Assembly: GCF_014203535.1 (NCBI RefSeq)
Contig: NZ_JACHJI010000002.1
Span: forward strand, 186,001 to 250,000
DNA: 64,000 nucleotides
Direction of reading: 5' to 3'
DNA from: Streptomyces griseomycini
Lineage (GTDB): Bacteria > Actinomycetota > Actinomycetes > Streptomycetales > Streptomycetaceae
In this document: in pieces, positions 26,807-34,720 of the stretch
Layout of the letters: the number at the start of each line of letters is the position of its first letter
Numbering within the stretch: the first letter of the stretch is position 1
Position numbers and translations under genes: made by a program
Notes under the pieces: generated by a model
What the model was told of the DNA's origin: nothing
What the model saw: the letters and a program-made list of their open reading frames with translations, nothing else
Database searches by the model: none

Positions 26807-27403
26807 TCACTCGCCGCGGGCGGTCGGCACGTGGGGCAGCCGACCGGCCGCGGCCACTCCTTCGAGGTAGCCCCTGGCCCGCTCGGTCTTCGGGTACGCC
26901 TCCAGCAGTCGCCAGAAGCGGGGCCCGTGCCCGGGCACCAGCAGATGCGCCAGTTCGTGGCACAGGACGTAGTCGACGACGTACTCGGGCATGCCCTGCA
27001 ACCGGTGCGACAGGCGGATGCTGCCCTCGGCCGGGGTGCACGAGCCCCAGCGCGTGTTCTGGTTGGTCACCCAGCGCACCGATACGGGGCGGGCCCGGCC
27101 GTCGAAGTACTGGGCGGACAGGCGCCGGGCGCGCTCGGCCAGCTCGGTGTCGCCGAGCGCCCGCCTGCTCTCCTGGGCGGCCAGCTTGTCGAGCATGACG
27201 CTCACCCAGCGCTGCTCCTCCGCCTCGGACATCCGGGCGGGGATGAGCACGACGGTGCGATCGCCCTCGCGGTACGCGGAGACCGTTCTGCGGCGGCGGG
27301 CGCTCCTGCGGACCTCGATCGCGCTCGCCCGTGAGCCGTTCGTCGGCTGGCTCGTCGTGCTGCGCTGTGACATTCCGGCGCGGTGCAGTGGGTCGGCGGG
27401 CAC
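26807..27403 (-). CDS. YgjP-like (DUF45, M48-type) metallopeptidase
   Basis: A 198-residue protein with the zinc motif HELAHLLVPGHGPRFW near residue 153, preceded by WGSCTPAEGSIRLSHRLQGMP (WGSC being typical of the YgjP/SprT-like group). The N-terminal 30 residues are Arg- and Ser-rich. The GTG at 27403 is preceded by TACCGT (27410-27415) with six bases between, which suggests a leaderless mRNA. The frame is open further upstream, but that part looks non-coding. It is divergent from the E1-like gene and transcribed towards the TerD operon. Confidence 0.82.
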   Translation of the reverse strand: MPADPLHRAGMSQRSTTSQPTNGSRASAIEVRRSARRRRTVSAYREGDRTVVLIPARMSEAEEQRWVSVMLDKLAAQESRRALGDTELAERARRLSAQYFDGRARPVSVRWVTNQNTRWGSCTPAEGSIRLSHRLQGMPEYVVDYVLCHELAHLLVPGHGPRFWRLLEAYPKTERARGYLEGVAAAGRLPHVPTARGE

Positions 27404-27621
27404 GCCCCGACGGTACCCGCTGCACCCGGGGAAGTCCCGGCTCCGGAACGGTTCGACGATGATCCTCCCACCGTGCGCCGGATTTATACGATGAATCTTC
27501 TCGCCTGTGGACAACTCTCGGCGGCGATCGGCCCGTGCGGGCATGCTGGCACTCGTCGACCGAGCCGCGAGTCGTCTCGGCCGCAGTACGGGGACGATCC
27601 AGGACGTACGGGGGACCTGTC

Positions 27622-28836
27622 ATGCATCCGATGATCAAGCCGGCGCTCAGGCGCGGGTGGCGCGATCTTTGCACCGTGCAGTTCGGGATGACGCCGGCCC
27701 ACGCCTTGACGCTGGGGCCGGTGGACACGGCCACCGGCAGCTTCCTCGACCTGCTCGACGGCACCCGCGGCCTCGAGCTCCTGCGTGAGGAGGCGCGGCG
27801 GATGGATCTGCCCGACGGTCACGTCGACCGGCTCGTGCGACGGCTGTCGCGGGCCGGGCTCCTGGACGACTCCCGGGGCGGCGGACCGGACGCCGACGCC
27901 CTGCGCGGGAAACGGGAGGTCCTCGACCGGCTGCGCCCGGACCTGGCCTCGCTGACCCTGACCACCTCGGGACCGGGCGACGCGCTCGGGCGGCTGGCGG
28001 CGCGCGGCAGCACGCGGGTGCAGGTGAGGGGTGCTGGCCGGGTCGGCGCGGTACTGGCGGCGCTGCTGTCGGGGGCCGGAGTGGGGGAGGTCGACGTGCG
28101 CGACGTCGGGCGGGTCGAGCCGTGGGACGTCGCGCCGGGCGGACTGCCCGCCGAGGCCGTCGGCGACCGCAGGGACGAGACGGCCCGCCGTGTCGCGCGC
28201 CGGGCCGCACCGGGCCGGCCGCCGCGCCGGACCGCCCGGTCACGGCTCGAGGAGGACTCCTCCGGCTTCTCCCTGGTCGTCCTCGCCCCACGGGACGACG
28301 TCGCCGTGCACGCGCCCGACCCGTCGGCCGCCGAGCCCCTGCTGTCCTCGGGCACTCCCCACCTCTACGCGGGTGTCGTGGAGGGAACCGGTGTGGTCGG
28401 TCCGCTCGTCCTGCCCGGCGAGACGGGCTGCGCGGGCTGTCTTCAGGAGGACCGCACCGACCGGGATCCGACCTGGCCGCGACTGGTCGCCCAGTGGCGT
28501 TCCGGACGGCAGCGCCGAGTGGGAGCATGTGACCTGACGCTCGCCACGACGGTGGCCTCGCTGGCGGCCGCCCACGCGCTCGCCTTCCTGGACGGCGGGG
28601 TACCGTCCAGCGCGGACGCCCGCTGGGAGGTCTCCGTCCCCGGTCTGCACTGGCGGGCCCGGCCGGTCCGGGCACACCCCGCGTGCCCGTGCGGAGCGGC
28701 GGAGAACAGTAAGGGAGAACACACCTCCGAGGACGGGCGGTCGCACGAGACAATGGCCGTGCACGAACCGTCGGAGGAGTCGTGCCGTATGACGGACGCG
28801 AAGCGGCCGGCAGGGACTTGGAGGGCGCATGTCTGA
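27622..28836 (+). CDS. E1/ThiF-like protein resembling TOMM leader-binding cyclodehydratase partners
   Basis: A 404-residue protein. The N-terminal 90 residues look like the winged-helix leader-binding domain of TOMM biosynthesis E1-like proteins. A Rossmann-like core follows (VQVRGAGRVGAVLAALLSGAGVGEVDVRDVG, near residues 132-162), with a weakened nucleotide motif. A zinc-type pair (CAGC near residue 272 and CPCG near 355) is kept. No YcaO or precursor gene is nearby, so it may act in another setting. It overlaps the ABC1 kinase by eight bases and begins at ATG 27622 after a weak GGGGGA. I recall a similar gene next to the ABC1 kinase in mycobacteria (Rv3196). Confidence 0.72.
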   Translation: MHPMIKPALRRGWRDLCTVQFGMTPAHALTLGPVDTATGSFLDLLDGTRGLELLREEARRMDLPDGHVDRLVRRLSRAGLLDDSRGGGPDADALRGKREVLDRLRPDLASLTLTTSGPGDALGRLAARGSTRVQVRGAGRVGAVLAALLSGAGVGEVDVRDVGRVEPWDVAPGGLPAEAVGDRRDETARRVARRAAPGRPPRRTARSRLEEDSSGFSLVVLAPRDDVAVHAPDPSAAEPLLSSGTPHLYAGVVEGTGVVGPLVLPGETGCAGCLQEDRTDRDPTWPRLVAQWRSGRQRRVGACDLTLATTVASLAAAHALAFLDGGVPSSADARWEVSVPGLHWRARPVRAHPACPCGAAENSKGEHTSEDGRSHETMAVHEPSEESCRMTDAKRPAGTWRAHV

Positions 28837-30196
28837 TCTTCCCCGGAAGGCGGTCACCCGGACCGCCAAGCTGGCCGCGCTCCCGCTCGGCTTCGCCGGA
28901 CGGGCCACCTGGGGACTCGGCAAGCGGATCGTGGGCGAGTCCGCGGAGATCGTCGGCCGTGAGCTGCAGCAGCGCACCGCCGATCAGCTCTTCAAGGTGC
29001 TCGGCGAGCTCAAGGGCGGCGCGATGAAGTTCGGCCAGGCCCTGTCGGTCTTCGAGTCCGCCCTGCCGGAGGAGGTCGCCGGCCCGTACCGCGCGGCCCT
29101 GACCAAGTTGCAGGAGGCGGCACCGCCCATGCCGACCCGTACCGTTCACGCGGTGCTCCGGGAGCGGCTCGGCGAAGACTGGCAGGAGCTGTTCCTGGAG
29201 TTCGAGGACAAGCCGTCCGCGGCGGCCTCGATCGGTCAGGTGCACCGGGGCGTGTGGCACGACGGCCGCGAGGTGGCGGTCAAGGTGCAGTACCCCGGCG
29301 CCGGCGAGGCCCTGCTGTCCGACCTGAACCAGCTGAGCCGCTTCGCCCGGCTGCTGGGCCCGCTGATCCCCGGCATGGACGTCAAACCGCTGATCGCCGA
29401 GCTCAAGGACCGCGTCTCGGAGGAACTGGACTACGGCCTGGAGGCCCAGGCCCAGCGGTCTCACGCCGAGGAGTTCGCGGACGACCCCGACGTCGTCGTG
29501 CCGGACGTGGTCCACCAGTGCGAGCAGGTGCTGGTCACCGAATGGATGGACGGCATACCGCTCGCGGAGATCATCTCGGACGGCACCGAGCACCAGCGCG
29601 ACCGGGCCGGCCAGCTCCTGGCCCGTTTCCTGTTCTCCGGGCCCGCCCGCACCGGTCTGCTGCACGCCGACCCGCACCCCGGCAACTTCCGTCTGCTTCC
29701 CGGCGGTCCGGCCGGCGAGGACGACTGGCGCCTCGGCGTACTGGACTTCGGCACGGTCGACCGGCTCCCGGGCGGACTGCCCTCGCCCATCGGCGAGGCC
29801 CTGCGGATGACCCTGGACGGCGAGGCCGAGGCCGTCTACGAGATGCTGTGCGCGGAGGGCTTCGTCAAGGAGACCGTAGAGCTGGACCCCGGTGCGGTCC
29901 TCGACTACCTGCTGCCGATCATCGAACCGGCCCAGGTCGACGAGTTCACCTTCACCCGCGGCTGGATGCGCAGCCAGGCGGCCCGTATCGCCGACATCCG
30001 CTCGCCCGCCTACCAGTTGGGCAAGCAGCTCAACCTGCCCCCCGCGTATCTGCTGATCCACCGGGTGACCCTGAGCACCATCGGTGTGCTGTGCCAGCTG
30101 GGCGCGACGGTACGGCTGCGGGACGAACTCGAGGAGTGGCTGCCGGGCTTCCTCCCGGAGGAACCGGTGGCGGAGGAACCGGCGGCCCGGGCATGA
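28829..30196 (+). CDS. ABC1/UbiB-family atypical kinase
   Basis: A 455-residue protein of the ABC1 (AarF/UbiB/COQ8) family. The KxGQ region appears as GGAMKFGQALSVFESALPEE (near residue 62), the Ala-rich loop SAAASIGQVHRG replaces the usual Gly-rich loop (near 135), and the catalytic segments are LLHADPHPGNFRLL and LGVLDFGTVDRL. These kinases act in membrane lipid or quinone metabolism. Streptomyces uses menaquinone, so the substrate is open. The mycobacterial counterpart next to whiB7 is, as I recall, Rv3197. The start overlaps the E1-like gene. Confidence 0.92.
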   Translation: MSDLPRKAVTRTAKLAALPLGFAGRATWGLGKRIVGESAEIVGRELQQRTADQLFKVLGELKGGAMKFGQALSVFESALPEEVAGPYRAALTKLQEAAPPMPTRTVHAVLRERLGEDWQELFLEFEDKPSAAASIGQVHRGVWHDGREVAVKVQYPGAGEALLSDLNQLSRFARLLGPLIPGMDVKPLIAELKDRVSEELDYGLEAQAQRSHAEEFADDPDVVVPDVVHQCEQVLVTEWMDGIPLAEIISDGTEHQRDRAGQLLARFLFSGPARTGLLHADPHPGNFRLLPGGPAGEDDWRLGVLDFGTVDRLPGGLPSPIGEALRMTLDGEAEAVYEMLCAEGFVKETVELDPGAVLDYLLPIIEPAQVDEFTFTRGWMRSQAARIADIRSPAYQLGKQLNLPPAYLLIHRVTLSTIGVLCQLGATVRLRDELEEWLPGFLPEEPVAEEPAARA

Positions 30197-30218
30197 CACG
30201 CGCCGCTCTCGGTCGCCG

Positions 30219-30431
30219 CTACCACCACTGCGCGTCCAGACGGCCCTCGATCGCGCGCAGATTGTCCCGGGAGCACGTCTCGCAGTAGTGCCGGCGGACG
30301 CCGTTCTCCACGGAGAGGGTCCAGGTCGGCCGCGGGCCCTCGGCGCGCGCGCCGCAGCGGGCGCACACCAGGGCCTCCGGCTCCGCGGTGCCGGCGTCGC
30401 CGTTGCCGTCGCCGTCCGGTTGACTCGTCAC
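30219..30431 (-). CDS. Small zinc-ribbon protein, 70 residues
   Basis: A 70-residue acidic protein with two CxxC pairs, CARCG and CETCSR, about 24 residues apart, a zinc ribbon. The N-terminus is Asp/Gly-rich (PDGDGNGDAG) and the C-terminus ends LRAIEGRLDAQWW. GTG at 30431 gives the likely start. It converges on the ABC1 gene with 22 bases between stops. The role is unknown, but its position near wblC is typical for Streptomyces. Confidence 0.75.
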   Translation of the reverse strand: MTSQPDGDGNGDAGTAEPEALVCARCGARAEGPRPTWTLSVENGVRRHYCETCSRDNLRAIEGRLDAQWW

Positions 30432-30477
30432 CCGCCGACGATAACGCCGCGCCCGGTGACCCGCCCCCGGCAACGCA

Positions 30478-30517
30478 CCGCGGGGGCCGGTCCGTTCGCA
30501 CGGACCGGCCCCCGCGG
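30478..30517 (-). terminator. Terminator of the wblC unit
   Basis: An 18-bp perfect stem with the loop TCGC, about 47 bases downstream of the last gene of the wblC unit on the minus strand. It would also separate that unit from the zinc-ribbon gene. Confidence 0.8.
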
Positions 30518-30563
30518 GAGAGCTCGCCCCCGGGGCCGGGGGCACCGCTTCAGGTGGGATCGG

Positions 30564-30887
30564 TCACTGCATGACCGCCATGGCGAGCGCGCGGCGGGCG
30601 CGCCGGGAGGCGCGCTCGGCCCGGCGCTGCATCCGGCGAGCGGTCACCAGGCCCATGGCCTGGCGCTCCCGCTGCGCCTCCCGCAGTCGCTCGTGCATAT
30701 GCGCACGGGCCATGGCTTCTGGGATGAGTTGCATCTCTCGGGTCCTGTTCTGGCGCGAGTCGTTCGCACCGCTGGTGGTGAAGTCTTCGGTCGCGGAGCC
30801 TGCGGGCTCGTGGGTGGACGGCATCATCGGGGCCTGCTTCTGGGGGTCGTGCGTGAGGGGGCGGTCGATCGTTCCCGGGGCGTTCAT
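30564..30887 (-). CDS. Basic protein translationally coupled to wblC, 107 residues
   Basis: A conserved hypothetical gene whose ATG (30887) overlaps the wblC stop as ATGA, so the two are probably co-expressed. The first 50 residues are polar and disordered. The second half (MQLIPEAMARAHMHERLREAQRERQA, then RRMQRRAERASRRARRALAMAVMQ) is a strongly basic, probably helical segment that could bind nucleic acid. An alternative ATG at 30734, with AGGAC seven bases upstream, would give only this 56-residue half. Both starts are possible. No known domain. Confidence 0.72.
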   Translation of the reverse strand: MNAPGTIDRPLTHDPQKQAPMMPSTHEPAGSATEDFTTSGANDSRQNRTREMQLIPEAMARAHMHERLREAQRERQAMGLVTARRMQRRAERASRRARRALAMAVMQ

Positions 30888-31252
30888 GCCGTGACCGGGT
30901 TCTTGCGCGGGCGACCACGCGGCCGCTTCCGGGCGACGACGACTCCCTGGACGAACAGCTCGCCACCCCAGACGCCCCAGGGCTCACGCCGCTCCTTGGC
31001 GCCGGCGAGGCAGGCCTCGATCAGCGGGCAGGTGCGGCAGAGGGACTTGGCGTACTCGACGTCCGCCGGCGACTCGGCGAAGAAGACCTCCGGGTCGTAC
31101 GAACGGCAGGGGACGGGTACGCCGAGGTTCTCGATGGCGTCGTCGAGCGCGGTGAGCGCGGTGAGCGGAGTCAAGGTCGGGTCCTCCGTGGAGCCGGGCT
31201 TGGGGATCGTGTCGGAAGGCGGTACGGACGGGACGTGCGCTTCGAGTTGCAC
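30884..31252 (-). CDS. wblC: WblC/WhiB7, antibiotic-resistance transcription activator
   Basis: A 122-residue WhiB-like [4Fe-4S] protein. The four cysteines are at about 49, 72, 75 and 81 (CRSYDP, LCRTCPLIEACL). The WhiB turn GVWGGE follows near residue 94 and the AT-hook RPRGRPRKN closes the protein, the hallmark of the WhiB7/WblC branch that induces intrinsic resistance to ribosome-targeting antibiotics. It binds the primary sigma factor. The GTG at 31252 has GAGGAA upstream. Expression is set by the long leader (31253-31850) with its own A-tract promoter, an upstream ORF and an intrinsic terminator. Confidence 0.97.
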   Translation of the reverse strand: MQLEAHVPSVPPSDTIPKPGSTEDPTLTPLTALTALDDAIENLGVPVPCRSYDPEVFFAESPADVEYAKSLCRTCPLIEACLAGAKERREPWGVWGGELFVQGVVVARKRPRGRPRKNPVTA

Positions 31253-31361
31253 GGTTCGTCTTCCTCGTCTGGTCGTTTCCGGCCGGTTGGCCGGGGTGGC
31301 GGCTGGTACCGGGTTCTTTTCTTGTCCCGAGGCGCCTTCGTGTCGTCGTCCACGTTCATGG

Positions 31362-31405
31362 ACAAACAGAAGGGCCGCGGATCCCGGATGGGGTTCCGCG
31401 GCCCT
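31362..31405 (-). terminator. Intrinsic attenuator in the wblC leader
   Basis: An 11-bp perfect stem (AGGGCCGCGGA with its complement, 31371-31381 and 31395-31405), then TCTGTTTGTC on the minus strand, a U-rich tract. It sits 21 bases after the uORF stop and 110 bases before wblC. A second hairpin with a 7-bp stem, GCCTGAT/ATCAGGC, overlaps the uORF stop (31427-31429) and could compete with it. Confidence 0.82.
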
Positions 31406-31426
31406 GAAGGCGCCGGCCTGATCGAA

Positions 31427-31741
31427 TCAGGCTGGATCACTCCAGGGTTCTGGCCCACGGAAGGCCCACATCAGGTGGTGCTGCGTCGTCTGCTCCCGGA
31501 ATCCGGCACCGGCCGCCGCAAAGGCATAGGCCTGCGCCTGTGCCACTACCGCTTCCAGTGCCTTGGTCGGTCGCTCATCGCGCTCACGGACGGCAAGGGC
31601 CGAGGGAGCGACGGAGGACGCCGGAAGGACGGCACGAATGCCGGACAGACCGGTGCCCTGGTTCGAGGCGCCGAGCATGCACAGGGAGACGGCCGAGCGA
31701 TCGGTCGTTTTGACGATGGAGCTGGTGTTGATGCTGATCAC
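31427..31741 (-). CDS. Upstream ORF (leader peptide) of wblC, 104 codons
   Basis: A frame of 104 codons from GTG 31741, with AGAGGAGG eight bases upstream, an excellent ribosome-binding site. It lies within the predicted wblC transcript and ends 21 bases before the attenuator. The product begins ISINTSSIVKTTDRSAVSLCMLGASNQG and ends MWAFRGPEPWSDPA; no domain is recognised. In WhiB7 systems a uORF links slow ribosomes to antitermination. The exact coding start is inferred from the ribosome-binding site. The frame is open further upstream to 31810. Confidence 0.78.
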   Translation of the reverse strand: MISINTSSIVKTTDRSAVSLCMLGASNQGTGLSGIRAVLPASSVAPSALAVRERDERPTKALEAVVAQAQAYAFAAAGAGFREQTTQHHLMWAFRGPEPWSDPA

Positions 31742-31852
31742 TGGACTCGCCTCCTCTCGGCGCTTCGGGGACTGGGGTGAGCCAATCCTGCGGATGTGCA
31801 AGTACAACACGGAATCAGGGCCTCCGAGAAGGCCGCTGTTCCCGTGCCTAAG

Positions 31853-31892
31853 AACCTATGGGGATCGCTGGGGCATGCGCAAACTATTTTTT
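31853..31892 (-). promoter_or_regulatory. wblC promoter with WhiB7-type A-tract
   Basis: TTGCGC (-35, 31882-31877) and TAGGTT (-10, 31858-31853) on the minus strand are 18 bases apart. AAAAAATAG lies just upstream of the -35, matching the AT-rich element that WhiB7's AT-hook recognises. This predicts autoregulation and a leader of about 590 bases, starting near 31846. Confidence 0.85.
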
Positions 31893-31905
31893 CGACGAGT
31901 TCGCA

Positions 31906-34116
31906 TCAGTCCTGTTCTTGATCCCCGGCGATGTCCCGGCCCGCGCAGAGAGCCAGAACGTCCGCCCCGTAGCGGCCCAGCTTGCGCATCCCCACCCCGG
32001 GGATGCGGGCGAGCTCGTGCTCGTCGTCCGGAACCGTCTCGGCGATGGCCATCAGCGTTTTGTCGGTGAAGACGCAGAAGGCGGGCTGCCCGCTGCGCCG
32101 CGCCTGACCGGCGCGCCATTCACGGAGCCGCTCGTAGAGGCCCTCGTCCATGTCGGAGGGACAGTCCTCGCACCGCATCAGCTTCATCTCGCCCGCGTCG
32201 GTCAGCGTGCGTCCGCAGACCCGGCAGCGAGCGGGGCTGCGCTGCCTGCGCCACCCGCCCGGCGCGGTCGAGGCGGACACCGCCCCGGAGGAACCGCGCT
32301 CCACGCCCCCCGCGCCGCCCACGCCACCGCGCCCGGCGGCAGCGGTGCTCGAGCCGGGGCGCAGCCCGTCGAGGAAGCGGCTGGGACGGCGGTTCGGCCG
32401 ACCGCCGGGGGAACGGGAGAGCGCCCAGGAGAGGTGGAGGCGCTCGCGGGCCCGGGTGACACCGACATAGAGGAGGCGGCGCTCCTCCTCGATCTGCTCG
32501 CCGGTCTTTGCGTAGCTGATCGGCATCATGCCCTCGGCGACGCCGACCAGGAAGACGACGTCCCACTCCAGTCCCTTGGCCGAGTGCAACGAGGCGAGGG
32601 TGACGCCCTGCACGGTCGGGGCGTGCTGGGCGCCGGCCCGCTCGTCGAGTTCGGCGACGAGGTCGGCGAGGGTCGCGCCCGGCCTGGCGGCGGCGAAGTC
32701 CCGGGCGAGGTGCACCAGGGCGGCGAGCGACTCCCAGCGCTCCCGGACCGCGCCCGAGCCGGCCGGCGGCTGCGGTGTCCAGCCCTCGCCCGACAGCACG
32801 GCGCGCACCTGGGAGGGCAGGTCGGGGGCGTCGTCGAGAAGGGCGTCGTTGCCGCCGAAGCGGGCCGCTCCCCGCAGGGCGATGCCCGCCTTGCGCACCT
32901 CGGGGCGGTCGAAGAACCGCTCGGCGCCACGCAGCTGGTAGGGCACCCCGGCGTCGGCGAGGGCCTGCTCGTAGGTCTCGGACTGGGAGTTCGTGCGGAA
33001 CAGGACGGCGATCTCGCTCGCCGGGACCCCGGAGTCGATCAGCTCACGGATGCGGTGCGCCGTCCCCTCGGCCTCCGCGGGCTCGTCGGTGTACTCGGTG
33101 AACACCGGCTCGGGCCCCGCCGCACGCTGGGAGACGAGTTCCAGCCGGTGGTCGGCGGCGCGGCCGGTGGCCTGTGCGAGCAGGCCGTTGGCCAGACGGA
33201 CGACCTGGGGGGTCGAGCGGTAGTCACGGACCAGCTTGACGACGGTGGCTCCGGGATGGCGGATGCGGAAGTCGAGCAGGTGGTCGGGGGTTGCGCCCGT
33301 GAACGAGTAGATGGTCTGACTGGCGTCACCGACCACGCACAGGTTCTCCCGGTCGCCGAGCCACAGCTCCAGCAGTCGCTGCTGGAGCGGGCTGACGTCC
33401 TGGTACTCGTCGACCACGAAGTGCTGGTACTGGGCGCGGACCTGCTCCGCGACGTCGTGCCGGTCCTGCAGGACGGCGACGGTCAGCAGCAGCACGTCCT
33501 CGAAGTCGATGACGGCGCGCTCGCGCTTGAGGTCCTCGTAGGCGGAGTACAGCTGGGCGATCTCGGCGGGGTCGCGGGGCGCCTCCCGGCCCGCCTTGAC
33601 GGCCGCCGCCGCGTAGTCGGCCGGGACGGTCTGGGTGACCTTCGACCACTCGATCTCGGCGGTGACGTCCCGCAGCTCGCCCCGGTCGAGCCGGATGCGG
33701 CAGGCGGCGGCCGCGTCGGCGACGAGCTGGATCTTGCGGTCGACGAGCCGGGGCATGGAGCCACCGATCGCTTTCGGCCAGAAGTACTGGAGCTGGCGCA
33801 GCGCCGCCGAGTGGAAGGTACGGGCCTGGACGCCGACGGCGCCGAGCTGGCGCAGCCGGCCGCGCATCTCCCCGGCGGCGCGGTTGGTGAAGGTGACGGC
33901 GAGCACGCTGGAGGGCTGGAGGACGCCGGCGCGCACCCCGTAGGCGATCCGGTGGGTGATCGCCCGGGTCTTGCCGGTGCCGGCGCCCGCCAGCACGCAC
34001 ACCGGACCGTGCAGGGCGGTGGCCACCGCGCGCTGCTCGGGGTCGAGCCCGTCGAGCACCGCGTCGGCCGAGTCCGGTACCTGCGGGAAGAGGGTGGAGT
34101 GCGTTGCTGCTGTCAC
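31906..34116 (-). CDS. uvrD2: UvrD2-type superfamily I DNA helicase with zinc and HRDC modules
   Basis: A 736-residue 3'-5' SF1 helicase. Helicase motifs are GAGTGKT (about 44-50), VVDEYQDVSPLQ, GDASQTIYSFTGA and VTRARERLHLSW. Near residue 620 a tetracysteine CRVC-x14-CEDC links the motor to a C-terminal HRDC domain (about 655-736), the exact layout of mycobacterial UvrD2. The frame is open upstream of the GTG at 34116, but no better start is seen and there is no ribosome-binding site. Its stop lies 14 bases from the wblC promoter. The order whiB7-uvrD2-mrx1-nudC matches M. tuberculosis, as I recall. Confidence 0.95.
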   Translation of the reverse strand: MTAATHSTLFPQVPDSADAVLDGLDPEQRAVATALHGPVCVLAGAGTGKTRAITHRIAYGVRAGVLQPSSVLAVTFTNRAAGEMRGRLRQLGAVGVQARTFHSAALRQLQYFWPKAIGGSMPRLVDRKIQLVADAAAACRIRLDRGELRDVTAEIEWSKVTQTVPADYAAAAVKAGREAPRDPAEIAQLYSAYEDLKRERAVIDFEDVLLLTVAVLQDRHDVAEQVRAQYQHFVVDEYQDVSPLQQRLLELWLGDRENLCVVGDASQTIYSFTGATPDHLLDFRIRHPGATVVKLVRDYRSTPQVVRLANGLLAQATGRAADHRLELVSQRAAGPEPVFTEYTDEPAEAEGTAHRIRELIDSGVPASEIAVLFRTNSQSETYEQALADAGVPYQLRGAERFFDRPEVRKAGIALRGAARFGGNDALLDDAPDLPSQVRAVLSGEGWTPQPPAGSGAVRERWESLAALVHLARDFAAARPGATLADLVAELDERAGAQHAPTVQGVTLASLHSAKGLEWDVVFLVGVAEGMMPISYAKTGEQIEEERRLLYVGVTRARERLHLSWALSRSPGGRPNRRPSRFLDGLRPGSSTAAAGRGGVGGAGGVERGSSGAVSASTAPGGWRRQRSPARCRVCGRTLTDAGEMKLMRCEDCPSDMDEGLYERLREWRAGQARRSGQPAFCVFTDKTLMAIAETVPDDEHELARIPGVGMRKLGRYGADVLALCAGRDIAGDQEQD

Positions 34117-34247
34117 ACAGCCATGCTGCCAGGTCGCCGGGGACGGGTGAGCCGGTTGTCCACAGGCAGGGCCTCGCAGTCGTATTGATGCGATTAATAC
34201 GGTTGACGCGGCAGGACACCCCTTGATGCGGCAGGACTCCCCTCGCG

Positions 34248-34273
34248 GGAATGGTGGCGCTTTCAAGTACGTT
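34248..34273 (+). promoter_or_regulatory. Sigma-R-dependent promoter of the mycoredoxin gene
   Basis: GGAAT (34248-34252) and GTT (34271-34273) are exactly 18 bases apart, matching the consensus. The leader to the ATG at 34319 is about 39 bases. Confidence 0.93.
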
Positions 34274-34318
34274 CCCCTGTGCGAGGACTTCCCGAGCCGC
34301 CGAAGGAGCGCGAAAGAC

Positions 34319-34576
34319 ATGCTGGGCACTGTGACGATGTACAGCACCACGTGGTGCGGCTACTGCCGTCGGCTGAAGAGCCAGCTGGACCGCGAGGGCA
34401 TCGCGTACACCGAGATCAACATCGAGCAGGACCCGGAGTCCGCGGCGTTCGTGGAGAAGGCGAACGGCGGGAACCAGACGGTTCCGACGGTTCGGGTGGT
34501 CCCCGCCGGCGGCGGTGCCGAGGTCGTGATGACGAACCCGAGCCTTGCCCAGGTGAAGCAGGCTCTCGCGGTCTGA
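34319..34576 (+). CDS. mrx1: Mycoredoxin-type glutaredoxin-like protein
   Basis: An 85-residue mycoredoxin. The active site is YSTTWCGYC (Cys about 13 and 16), followed by NQTVPTVRV with the cis-proline. Mycoredoxins reduce mycothiol mixed disulfides, so the protein works with the mycothiol system of actinobacteria. The ATG at 34319 follows GGAG at nine to ten bases. A longer frame upstream would include the promoter. Its sigma-R promoter puts it in the thiol-stress regulon. It is divergent from uvrD2 and ends at a 15-bp terminator. Confidence 0.95.
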   Translation: MLGTVTMYSTTWCGYCRRLKSQLDREGIAYTEINIEQDPESAAFVEKANGGNQTVPTVRVVPAGGGAEVVMTNPSLAQVKQALAV

Positions 34577-34590
34577 CGCCCCGCGCGCGT

Positions 34591-34629
34591 GTCGGCCCCC
34601 TCCGGTGATCCCGACCGGAGGGGGCCGAC
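34591..34629. terminator. Bidirectional terminator between mrx1 and the tRNA-Arg-like gene
   Basis: A 15-bp perfect stem with a 9-base loop (GTCGGCCCCCTCCGG paired with its complement at 34615-34629). It follows mrx1 on the plus strand and the tRNA-like element on the minus strand. Confidence 0.85.
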
Positions 34630-34645
34630 GCGTACGCGGGGAGAG

Positions 34646-34720
34646 CGGAACCGGCCGGATTCGAACCGGCGTCCTCGCGGTTCCGGAGACCGCGCGCGAC
34701 GACCTCTGCGCCACGGCCCC
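34646..34720 (-). tRNA. tRNA-Arg(CCG)-like gene
   Basis: A 75-base cloverleaf: acceptor stem GGGGCCG/CGGTTCC (two G-U pairs), D-stem GCGC/GCGC, anticodon stem GCGGT/ACCGC with loop CTCCGGA (anticodon CCG, reading CGG), a 6-base variable loop, and T-stem GCCGG/CCGGC with loop TTCGAAT. Oddities are a 10-base D-loop lacking A21 and no base between the D and anticodon stems (position 26). The downstream terminator supports transcription. A degenerate tRNA is the alternative. Confidence 0.72.
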
